From positions 1-6,253 of the forward strand of contig SBFY01000198.1 of the NCBI GenBank assembly GCA_006227085.1: a stretch of DNA of 6,253 bases. Direction: 5' to 3'. A model generated the notes under the pieces. That model was given only the letters and a program-made list of their open reading frames with translations. It was not told the DNA's origin and ran no database searches. This document shows positions 1 through 6,085 of the stretch, one piece after another. Both the position numbers and the translations under genes were made by a program. Numbering within the stretch: position 1 is the stretch's first letter; every line of letters starts with the position of its first letter. This DNA comes from Gammaproteobacteria bacterium. GTDB lineage: Bacteria > Pseudomonadota > Gammaproteobacteria > Pseudomonadales > M0112.

Positions 1-1362
1 CCGGCTGCGCTCAATGCCGTTCACATGCAGCACACCGGCATGGTCGAAATGCTTGCTGCGCTCAACCAGCGCCGTCAGGCCGGAGGTCAGCGGGTTGATG
101 TACTTGTTATCAATTTGCGCGAGATTGCCCAGCACCACGATTTTCGAATTCACGCCCACACGGGTGACGATCGATTTCAGCTGGAACTGCGTCAAGCCCT
201 GTGATTCATCAATGATGATGAAGGCGTTATTGAACGAGCGGCCACGCATGAAATTCAGCGACTTGAACTGGATATTCGCCTTCTGCTTGACGTAATCAAT
301 ACTGCTGGAGGCCGATTCATCATTGCCGTGCAGCACTTCGAGGTTGTCTTCAAACGCGGCCAGCCACGGCGCCATCTTTTCTTCTTCGGTGCCCGGCAGG
401 AAGCCGATATCCTCGGCAATCGGTGGTGTGTTACGCGCGATGATCAGTTTGGCGTATTGCCCATCTTCAATAATCGCCTGCAAGGCACAGGCGAGTGACA
501 GCAGGGTTTTACCGGATCCGGCCGGCCCAGTCAGCACCACCATGTCGACATCCGGGTCCTGCAGCAGGTGCAAGGCCATCGCCTGTTCGAGATTGCGCGG
601 CGATAAACCCCACACCCGTTGTTTCATCATCGCTTCGATATTGAGGTCGCGCACCAGCAAGGAATCCGCATCGACACTTTCGACATAGCCCATGAAACCG
701 TTATCGTCATGCAGGAACATGCGTGAATACGCATTGGGGAACACGCTGCGCGCGATGCGGTGATGCAGCTTGGGCCCATCCTGCGTGGTTTCGACATTGC
801 TCACCGTATCCCAGAAGCGGCCGGCAACCGCTTCATGGCCACGTGCCAACAGGTCAATGTCATCGAGCACACGATCCTTGCGGTAATCCTCCACATGCTC
901 CAGCCCTGACCCCTTGGCCTTGAGCCGCATGTTGATGTCCTTGGTGACCAGGCAGACAAAATCGTGCAGGTTCGTGCCTTGCAAGCGCAGCGCGACATTG
1001 ATGATGCGGTTATCGTTGGCGTGATACGGGTGGGCATTAAGGTAGGCAGCGGCGCCATCGTCCTGCAGCAACTGGTCAGGGTAAATCGCCAGCTTGCCGA
1101 TCACGGCGGCACCATTGTGCATGCCCGTCTGCATGGGCACGCCGTCCTGGATTTCTTTCGGGCTGGCATTGGCCAGCAGCTTGTCGATGGCATTGATCGC
1201 TATGCGCGCTTCGCGGCTGACATCCTTGTCATGGCGATCCTTGATGGCATCGAGTTCCTCGAGCACCGTCATCGGGATCACCACCTTGTGTTCGTTGAAT
1301 GCCGTCACGGCCATCGGGTCGTGCAACAACACATTGGTATCCAGCACATAGATTTTTTGCAT
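1..1362 (-). CDS. PIN-PhoH family ATPase/ribonuclease, partial (C-terminus off the left edge)
   Basis: The frame is open for 454 codons from the ATG at 1362 to the window edge. It has no stop inside the window, so only the last residues are missing (the family is usually about 450-475 aa). The N-terminal PIN domain (about residues 1-145) starts MQKIYVLDTNVLL. It shows the acidic set D8, E35/E36, D117 (in NDNR) and D142 (in TKDIN), expected to bind metal for RNA cleavage. The C-terminal PhoH ATPase domain has Walker A GPAGSGKT (279-286, K285) and Walker B IIIDES (D385, E386). Known family members (B. subtilis YlaK, mycobacterial PhoH2) are cytoplasmic; PhoH2 couples ATP-driven RNA unwinding to RNase activity. 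A Shine-Dalgarno GGAG lies 5 bases before the ATG. A second in-frame ATG seven codons upstream (1383) is possible but would sit before the conserved PIN start. The gene is divergent from the aldehyde dehydrogenase. Family assignment is sure; the in vivo role is not. Confidence 0.95.
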   Translation of the reverse strand, partial: MQKIYVLDTNVLLHDPMAVTAFNEHKVVIPMTVLEELDAIKDRHDKDVSREARIAINAIDKLLANASPKEIQDGVPMQTGMHNGAAVIGKLAIYPDQLLQDDGAAAYLNAHPYHANDNRIINVALRLQGTNLHDFVCLVTKDINMRLKAKGSGLEHVEDYRKDRVLDDIDLLARGHEAVAGRFWDTVSNVETTQDGPKLHHRIARSVFPNAYSRMFLHDDNGFMGYVESVDADSLLVRDLNIEAMMKQRVWGLSPRNLEQAMALHLLQDPDVDMVVLTGPAGSGKTLLSLACALQAIIEDGQYAKLIIARNTPPIAEDIGFLPGTEEEKMAPWLAAFEDNLEVLHGNDESASSSIDYVKQKANIQFKSLNFMRGRSFNNAFIIIDESQGLTQFQLKSIVTRVGVNSKIVVLGNLAQIDNKYINPLTSGLTALVERSKHFDHAGVLHVNGIERSR

Positions 1363-1567
1363 GACATCTCCAAAGGAAATCATTCCATCGCCACTCACGT
1401 GAAGACAGGGATGAAGGCAGGAAGGGGTTCAGGAGGGTGACTCGGGCCACCTGGCTTGGGGAGGCCAGGAAATCAGGCAGGCGCTGGGGCCTTGGCTGCA
1501 GGACTGTTTCAGGCAACTGCTCGTCCCGGGTCAATGGGCCCCGGCAGGATGGCCAAGGCTTACAAGG
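1363..1567. other. Non-coding stretch, probable long 5' leader of the PIN-PhoH mRNA
   Basis: No ORF with a credible start and Shine-Dalgarno lies here. If the minus-strand promoter at 1568-1595 is real, this becomes an untranslated leader of about 200 nt. It holds two small inverted repeats: an 8-bp perfect pair (gccttggc at 1489-1496, gccaaggc at 1552-1559) enclosing a 5-bp pair (ccggg at 1526-1530, cccgg at 1540-1544). They could form a nested stem in the RNA, but both are short. A second possible minus-strand promoter (TTGACC at 1529-1534 with TGAAAC at 1506-1511) has a poor -10 box. I recognise no riboswitch. Confidence 0.45.
1368..1371 (-). promoter_or_regulatory. Shine-Dalgarno site of the PIN-PhoH gene
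   Basis: GGAG on the minus strand, 5 bases before the ATG at 1362. It favours this start over the in-frame ATG at 1383, whose upstream bases offer only a GGA immediately against the codon. Confidence 0.75.
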
Positions 1568-1595
1568 ATTATTGCAGGCATTACCGAAATGTAAA
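1568..1595 (-). promoter_or_regulatory. Putative sigma70 promoter for the PIN-PhoH gene
   Basis: On the minus strand, -35 TTTACA (1590-1595) and -10 AATAAT (1568-1573) each match consensus at five of six positions, with a 16-base spacer. Transcription would begin near 1561, about 200 nt before the start codon. The site lies in a locally AT-rich patch and back to back with the promoter of the rightward dehydrogenase gene. Confidence 0.5.
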
Positions 1596-1618
1596 GGCCA
1601 AAAATAACCGCTTCCCTA

Positions 1619-1627
1619 TGCCATAAT
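1619..1627 (+). promoter_or_regulatory. Putative extended -10 promoter for the aldehyde dehydrogenase gene
   Basis: TGC followed by CATAAT (1622-1627) is a TG-N extended -10 element with a five-of-six -10 hexamer. No good -35 box sits 16-18 bases upstream (the sequence there is A-rich), which is usual for extended -10 promoters. The predicted start near 1634 leaves a leader of about 36 nt that includes the Shine-Dalgarno site. This is read from sequence only. Confidence 0.5.
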
Positions 1628-1656
1628 ACTGGGCGTTTTTTGAACAGCCTGATAAG

Positions 1657-1663
1657 AAAAGGA
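1657..1663 (+). promoter_or_regulatory. Shine-Dalgarno site deciding the aldehyde dehydrogenase start
   Basis: AAAAGGA lies 6 bases before the ATG at 1670. It supports that ATG over the in-frame TTG at 1640, which would add ten unconserved residues and sits where the transcript is predicted to begin. Confidence 0.8.
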
Positions 1664-1669
1664 TCCCCC

Positions 1670-3106
1670 ATGAGTGACACCGACATCCAGCGCATGCGCG
1701 ACATTCTCGCCCGCCAGCAAAAAGCGTTTATCGAGGAAGGCCCGGTCAGCGCCGCCACCCGCATGGATCGCCTTGATCGTGCCATCACCCTGGTCTATGA
1801 CAACCAGGATGCGATCGTGGAAGCCATGTCCGCTGACTTCGGCAACCGCTCCCGCCACCAATCCCTGATGACCGATGTGTATGCCTCGCTGGAAGGCATC
1901 AAGCATGTGAAGAAGCACATGCAGCAGTGGATGAAGCCGGAAAAGCGCAAAGTCATGTTCCCCTTGGGCCTGATGGGCGCCAAGGCCCATGTCGAATACC
2001 AGCCCAAAGGCGTGGTCGGCAACATCACCACCTGGAACTTCCCGCTGTATGTGGCGATGGGGCCATTGGCCGGTATTTTTGGCGCTGGCAACCGCGCCAT
2101 GGTCAAACTGTCGGAAGTGACCCCGAACACGGCCGAACTGCTCAAGCAGCTGTTTGCCAAGTATTACGATGAAACCGAATGTGTGGGCATCACCGGTGGC
2201 CCGGAAGTGGGTGCCGCCTTTGCCGCCCTGCCGCTGGACCACATCATCTTCACTGGCGCAACTGGCGTTGGTAAGCACATCCTCGCTGCCGCTGCCCCCA
2301 ACCTGACACCCGTCACGCTGGAACTCGGTGGCAAATCGCCGGTGATCGTGAGCCGCAGCGCCGACCTCAAGGCCACGGCTGAACGCATTGCCGGTGGCAA
2401 GGGCCTGAACGTCGGCCAGGTCTGCCTGTCACCGGACTATGTGTTCGTGCCGGAAGAATCGGTGGATGCATTTGTGGCTGCCATCGAAGCCGAATTCGCT
2501 GCCATGTTCCCGACCATTGGCAGCAACCCGGATGTCAGCGGTGTCGTCAACCGCCGCCACTATGACCGCCTCTGTGGTTACATCGAGGATGCCAAGGCAC
2601 AAGGTGCCAATGTCCGCCAGGTCAACCCGGCGGGCGAAAACCTCGCCAACCCGCAAGGCGCCTGCAAGCTGCCCTTCACGCTGGTCATCAACCCCAGCGA
2701 CTCCATGAAGGTGATGCAGGAAGAACTGTTCGGCCCGGTGATTTGCGTGAAGCCGTACAAATCCATTGATGACTGCATTGCCTTCATCAATGCACGGCCT
2801 CGCCCGCTGGCGCTGTACTACTTCGGCAAGGATGCCGCCGAAGAGCGCCACGTGCTGGATCACACGATCTCCGGCGGCGTGACCCTCAATGATGTGATGG
2901 GGCATGTCAGCTGTGAAGACCTGCCGTTCGGTGGCATCGGTGCCAGCGGCATGGGCAACTATCACGGTCTCGATGGTTTCCGCACCTTCAGCCATGCCCG
3001 CGCCGTGTACCGCGGCACTCGCTGGAATGTGATGAAGCTGGGTGGCATGTTCCCGCCGTATGGCAAGAAAGCCGACGACGGCTTGAAGCGCATGATCAAG
3101 AAGTAA
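1670..3106 (+). CDS. calB: Coniferyl-aldehyde-type NAD(P)+ aldehyde dehydrogenase (class 3-like)
   Basis: A complete 478-residue cytoplasmic aldehyde dehydrogenase that oxidises an aldehyde to its acid with NAD(P)+. Visible motifs are TTWNFPLY with active-site Asn123, FTGATGVGK (nucleotide binding), LELGGKSP with general base Glu218, GQVCLSPDYV with nucleophile Cys252, EELFGPV (cofactor binding), and the class 3 signature LPFGGIGASGMGNYHG near the C-terminus. Length and the N-terminal pattern (helix with KHMQQWMKPEKRKV, then FPLGLMGAKA) fit the coniferyl aldehyde dehydrogenase group, which acts in lignin-monomer and eugenol breakdown. Related enzymes in other bacteria oxidise fatty or other aliphatic aldehydes, and no neighbouring gene here fixes the substrate. 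The start at ATG 1670 rests on AAAAGGA 6 bases upstream. It has its own promoter and terminator, so it is probably monocistronic. Its stop codon directly abuts the stop of the convergent hydrolase. The family is certain; the symbol and substrate are tentative. Confidence 0.93.
   Translation: MSDTDIQRMRDILARQQKAFIEEGPVSAATRMDRLDRAITLVYDNQDAIVEAMSADFGNRSRHQSLMTDVYASLEGIKHVKKHMQQWMKPEKRKVMFPLGLMGAKAHVEYQPKGVVGNITTWNFPLYVAMGPLAGIFGAGNRAMVKLSEVTPNTAELLKQLFAKYYDETECVGITGGPEVGAAFAALPLDHIIFTGATGVGKHILAAAAPNLTPVTLELGGKSPVIVSRSADLKATAERIAGGKGLNVGQVCLSPDYVFVPEESVDAFVAAIEAEFAAMFPTIGSNPDVSGVVNRRHYDRLCGYIEDAKAQGANVRQVNPAGENLANPQGACKLPFTLVINPSDSMKVMQEELFGPVICVKPYKSIDDCIAFINARPRPLALYYFGKDAAEERHVLDHTISGGVTLNDVMGHVSCEDLPFGGIGASGMGNYHGLDGFRTFSHARAVYRGTRWNVMKLGGMFPPYGKKADDGLKRMIKK
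3063..3084 (-). terminator. Candidate terminator of the leftward operon, inside the dehydrogenase 3' end
   Basis: Read on the minus strand, AAGCCG-TCGT-CGGCTT forms a 6-bp stem with a four-base loop (3069-3084), followed by TCTTGC. The T tract is short and broken, so this may be a weak or accessory terminator. It lies about 22 bases past the hydrolase stop, the right place for the end of the rmuC-smr-hydrolase transcript. On the plus strand the same bases encode Lys466 to Leu472 of the dehydrogenase. Confidence 0.4.
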
Positions 3107-4120
3107 CTAGCGCGCCGTCCTGGAAGCCGCCTTCGGGGCGGCTTTCTTTTTGGTGCGTGGTTTGGTTTTTGTGCGCTGCCGCTTTCGTTTGTCCGGCCAA
3201 TGGCGCGTAATGAATTGCAAGGCTTCAACGCTGTATTGCAAGCCGGCCAGGTGGCCCTGGTCTTCGCAGACCGTGACATCGGCACCGGCAATGCGCCTGG
3301 CTTGTGCAATCGCATGATTGAGCGGCACCAGCGGGTCATCGGTGCCTTGCCAGAAATGCACGGGCACATGGATATCACTCAAGGCAAAACCCCATGGCCG
3401 CGCAAACAGGATGATGTCATGCACGATGGATGACATGCGCCCCTGCTGCGTGCCCAGCATCAGGTCATCCACAAACATGGCGCGGAATTCCAGTTCACCG
3501 AGGATGGTGGTTTCACTGCGGGGACCAAACCGCACCACGGCATCAAAGATCGGGTCAGCGATGGGATGCAATGCGCGGATGCATTGGCCCAGCATCGCGC
3601 CGATCGGCTGGTAACAGCGGCTTAACCAACGCTCGGCTGGCAAGGCTTTTTGCACCAGCCCGCCTTCCGGGGCATCCGCACCATGCGTTGGTGCCACACC
3701 ACCAAACACTGCCACCGCCACTACCTTGTCCGGCATGGCTGCCGCACACGACAGTGCATATGGGCCACCACCCGACAAGCCGATCACACCAAAGTGTTGC
3801 AGCGACAATGTGCCTGCCAGTGCGGCCACATCGCTCGCGAAATCATGCACTGTCGCATACAGGTGCGGCGTCGATGCACCAATGCCGGGTCGTTCGACCG
3901 CAATCAGGCGAATACCCTGCTCACCGGCCCAACGGCGGGTTTCCAATGGCACCTGGCGCCGGCTACCCGGCGTGCCATGGAACCACAGCACCGCCTTGCC
4001 ATCCGGATCACCGAATTCGGCATAGCCGAGGTGGCGGTTTACCCCGACAGCCACCGTGCCTTCAAAGTACGGGGCATGCGACGCGGCCAAGCCGGCGGTA
4101 CGAACGTGCCGGCGCTTCAT
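3107..4120 (-). CDS. Alpha/beta hydrolase with a basic C-terminal tail
   Basis: A 337-residue alpha/beta-hydrolase-fold protein. It shows the oxyanion-hole motif HGTPGS (48-53), the nucleophile elbow GLSGGGP with Ser116, an acid-loop motif WQGTDDPLVP (Asp261 or Asp262), and the catalytic His290 in DQGH. A cap domain probably lies at about residues 142-250. There is no signal peptide or membrane segment, so a cytoplasmic esterase-like or peptidase-like enzyme is likely; the substrate cannot be read from the sequence. After the fold ends (about 310), residues 311-337 form a tail with 14 Lys/Arg and no acidic residue. The ATG overlaps the smr stop in a 4-base ATGA, so translation is probably coupled; the Shine-Dalgarno is weak (GGATGAAGAA). 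It is the last gene of the leftward operon. Its TAG directly abuts the stop codon of the convergent dehydrogenase. Confidence 0.93.
   Translation of the reverse strand: MKRRHVRTAGLAASHAPYFEGTVAVGVNRHLGYAEFGDPDGKAVLWFHGTPGSRRQVPLETRRWAGEQGIRLIAVERPGIGASTPHLYATVHDFASDVAALAGTLSLQHFGVIGLSGGGPYALSCAAAMPDKVVAVAVFGGVAPTHGADAPEGGLVQKALPAERWLSRCYQPIGAMLGQCIRALHPIADPIFDAVVRFGPRSETTILGELEFRAMFVDDLMLGTQQGRMSSIVHDIILFARPWGFALSDIHVPVHFWQGTDDPLVPLNHAIAQARRIAGADVTVCEDQGHLAGLQYSVEALQFITRHWPDKRKRQRTKTKPRTKKKAAPKAASRTAR
3124..3151 (+). terminator. Intrinsic terminator of the aldehyde dehydrogenase gene
   Basis: AAGCCGCC pairs with GGCGGCTT as an 8-bp GC-rich stem with a TTCGG loop, followed by the tract TCTTTTT (3145-3151). 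It begins 18 bases after the dehydrogenase stop. It lies wholly inside the coding end of the opposing hydrolase gene (residues 324-333). It has no T tract in the other direction, so it should act only on rightward transcription. Confidence 0.85.
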
Positions 4121-4701
4121 TGCGTTTCTTCATCCGCGGATTTGTTGCGACGCAACAGCACATACACCGCACCGGCACCGCCATCGGTTGGCAGGGCACT
4201 ATGGAAAGCCAACACCCACGGCAGTTGCATCAGCCATTGCGCAACATGGCTTTTCAGCGGGGCATTGCGGGCATCCTCGCGACCACCTTTGCCGTGCACG
4301 ATACGCACCACCCGGCAATCGCGTTGCACAGCCGCTTCGATGAATGCCGGCAGTTCACGGCTGGCCGCATCCAGTCGATAACCGTGCAGGTCCAGTGTCG
4401 CCTCCGGCACCATGCGACCTGTGCGCAATTGCTTGAACAGGTTTTGCTGCACGCCGGGGCCGCGCCATGACAGGTATTCTTCCGGTGCCCGCACTGGCGT
4501 GTAATCGGAAACCAGCATCGCGTCACCCTCATCGCCACCCAAGGCTGCCTGACGGCGCGCTTGCTGGTTATCGTCCGGTTTGCGCAAGGCGGGTTTTTTA
4601 ACAGGTGGACGCGGGGAGGTGCGGGACTGCTCTCCCCCGGCCAACGGGCGAACCCCTTTCATGGCCGCGCGGAATACCGCTGCATCGTCGTCATCGCTCA
4701 T
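4117..4701 (-). CDS. Smr-domain protein (SmrA/YdaL-like)
   Basis: A 194-residue protein with a C-terminal Smr domain (about 100-186). The motifs are LDLHG (103-107), IVHGKGG (134-140) and GGAGAVYVLLR (174-184). The N-terminal half is polar and probably disordered, opening with an acidic run (D3-D6) and FRAAMKGVRPL, a short N-terminal motif seen in stand-alone Smr proteins. Length fits E. coli SmrA and SmrB (about 185 aa). The HGKG...GG.GA.YV.LR pattern recalls SmrA/YdaL more than SmrB, though that comparison is from memory. Smr domains are nuclease-type; E. coli SmrB cleaves mRNA at collided ribosomes. Whether this protein works on mRNA or DNA is not shown here. It starts 2 bases after the rmuC stop without a strong Shine-Dalgarno and overlaps the hydrolase start by 4 bases, implying translational coupling in one operon. 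Confidence 0.92.
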   Translation of the reverse strand: MSDDDDAAVFRAAMKGVRPLAGGEQSRTSPRPPVKKPALRKPDDNQQARRQAALGGDEGDAMLVSDYTPVRAPEEYLSWRGPGVQQNLFKQLRTGRMVPEATLDLHGYRLDAASRELPAFIEAAVQRDCRVVRIVHGKGGREDARNAPLKSHVAQWLMQLPWVLAFHSALPTDGGAGAVYVLLRRNKSADEETQ

Positions 4702-4703
4702 GA

Positions 4704-6020
4704 TTACTGGCCATCATCAAACGGCTCGCCCAATTCATCCAGGCTGCCTTCCAGCAATCGTGATGCATCATTGCCGGAAAGCTGTTCGACATCGCGCAAT
4801 TTGCGCTGGATCACCCGTGTGCGCGTTTCCGCCTGCGTGATGACGTTGCTGGCCTCGGTCAACTTCTTCTGGGTTTTTGCCAACACCGCACCAAAATTCG
4901 CAAATTCGGTTTTGATGGCGCCCAGCAATTCCCACACTTCACTGGAACGCTGTTCGATAGCGAGTGTGCGGAACCCCATCTGCAAGCTGTTCAATAATGC
5001 CGCCGTGGTGGTTGGCCCCGTCACGACAACGCGATAATCGCGCTGCAGCTTTTCAAACAAACCGGGGATACGCAGCACTTCGGCATACAGGCTTTCAAAA
5101 GGCAGGAACAACACTGCAAAATCGGTGGTGTGCGGCGGCTCGACATACTTGTCCGCAATCGTTTTGGCAAAGCTCTCGATTTTCCGAGCGAAGACTTTCT
5201 GCGCTTCCTGCACGGCAGTGCCATCGCTGGCCACATCCAGTGCCGCCTGCAAGAGCTGGTAATCCTCAATCGGGAACTTGGCATCCATCGGCAACCACAC
5301 CGATGTGCCACCTTCGCGCCCCGGCATGCGGATGGCAAACTCGACATGGTCATTGCTGTTGGGGCGGGTTTTGACGTTACGTTCGTACTGCTCGCGTGTC
5401 AGCATTTGCTCCAGCAGGTTCTCTAACTGGAACTCACCGAGCACGCCGCGCGTTTTGACATTGGACAGCACTTTCTTGAGATCACCCACACCGCTGGCGA
5501 GCTGCTGCATTTCACCCAGGCCTTTCTGCACCTGTTCCAATCGCTCGCTGACCAGCCGGAACGATTGCCCCAGCCGCGTCTCCAGTGTGTGATGCAGTTT
5601 TTCATCGACCGTCTGGCGCATTTGCTCCAGCTTCTGGGTATTGTCTGCTTGCAACGCTTCCAGGCGCTTCTCAACGGTGGTGCGAATGGTTTCCAGGGTT
5701 TTGGTGAGTTCTTCGCGATTGCTGCGGGCACTCTCATCAATCTGGTTTTTTAATTGGGCCAGGCGGTTTTCGGTTGCCGTGGTCAGGGCCTGGTGTTGCT
5801 GGCCTGTATGTTCACTGAAGCGCAGCAAACTGCCCGAGAGTTCCTCGCGGCTTTCGCGTAATTGCCGGGCCTGCTCTTCACGCAAGCCACGAAACTCGGT
5901 GGCGAGGGTCTCACGCAAAACCTCTGCGGACGCGCCAGACGCATTACCCGGGCGACGAAAAAGCAGGGCTCCCAATAACACACCCACCAGCATAGCGGTG
6001 GCAGGCCATAGCCAATCCAT
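4704..6020 (-). CDS. rmuC: DNA recombination protein RmuC
   Basis: A 438-residue protein (E. coli RmuC is about 475). It has one N-terminal membrane anchor (about 4-20), then a Gln/Glu/Arg/Leu-rich coiled-coil region (about 33-185), then the RmuC domain (about 185-400). Recognisable blocks are GVLGEFQLENLLEQ (192-205), VWLPMDAKFP (241-250), FAVLFLPFESLYAEVLR (301-317) and VVTGPTTTAALLNSLQMGFR (332-351). Glu196, Asp246 and Lys248 could form the PD-(D/E)XK-like nuclease site proposed for the family. RmuC limits recombination at short inverted repeats in E. coli; its biochemistry is little known. The tail (411-438) is acidic. The start is bounded by an in-frame TAG only two codons upstream, so ATG 6020 is the furthest possible start. 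The Shine-Dalgarno is poor. It is the first gene of the tight rmuC-smr-hydrolase cluster, 65 bases after the GGDEF gene. Confidence 0.96.
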   Translation of the reverse strand: MDWLWPATAMLVGVLLGALLFRRPGNASGASAEVLRETLATEFRGLREEQARQLRESREELSGSLLRFSEHTGQQHQALTTATENRLAQLKNQIDESARSNREELTKTLETIRTTVEKRLEALQADNTQKLEQMRQTVDEKLHHTLETRLGQSFRLVSERLEQVQKGLGEMQQLASGVGDLKKVLSNVKTRGVLGEFQLENLLEQMLTREQYERNVKTRPNSNDHVEFAIRMPGREGGTSVWLPMDAKFPIEDYQLLQAALDVASDGTAVQEAQKVFARKIESFAKTIADKYVEPPHTTDFAVLFLPFESLYAEVLRIPGLFEKLQRDYRVVVTGPTTTAALLNSLQMGFRTLAIEQRSSEVWELLGAIKTEFANFGAVLAKTQKKLTEASNVITQAETRTRVIQRKLRDVEQLSGNDASRLLEGSLDELGEPFDDGQ

Positions 6021-6085
6021 GATGATCTATCCGGAAATTTGCTGAACGATGAACATACCTGCGCCCCGTGACGGACGCAAGCGAA
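6021..6085 (-). other. Spacer between the GGDEF gene and rmuC
   Basis: 65 bases with no clear promoter and no intrinsic terminator. A weak hairpin (6061-6078) lacks a T tract, so transcription from the GGDEF gene may read into rmuC. The spacer contains a 9-codon ORF (6027-6056, start ATG, stop TAG) in the same frame as rmuC, ending 6 bases before the rmuC ATG. It is preceded by a purine-rich GGGGCGCAGG. Confidence 0.4.

Noticed and set aside
964..1440. 158-codon plus-strand frame through the phoH 5' end
   Set aside because: It is antisense to the PIN domain, whose motifs and Shine-Dalgarno clearly support the minus-strand gene.
1229..1534. 101-codon minus-strand frame upstream of and overlapping the phoH start, considered as a phoAT-like antitoxin
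   Set aside because: It starts with TTG without a Shine-Dalgarno, is Pro-rich, and its last third is simply phoH read in another frame.
1640..1669. Upstream TTG start extending the dehydrogenase by ten residues
   Set aside because: The TTG lies almost at the predicted transcription start. A strong Shine-Dalgarno sits between it and the ATG at 1670, and that ATG gives the normal family N-terminus.
1616..2278. 220-codon open frame antisense to the aldehyde dehydrogenase (with a similar one at 2429-2995)
   Set aside because: These are shadows of the GC-rich codon use of a complete, motif-verified dehydrogenase. They have His/Gly-rich composition, no credible start signals and no recognisable domain.
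3430..4470. 346-codon open frame on the plus strand across the hydrolase and smr genes
   Set aside because: It is antisense to two well-supported genes, spans their overlap, is rich in His, Pro and Arg, and has no Shine-Dalgarno or domain.
6061..6078. Hairpin between the GGDEF gene and rmuC as a terminator
   Set aside because: The 6-bp stem includes a G-T pair and no T tract follows, so it is not a convincing intrinsic terminator.
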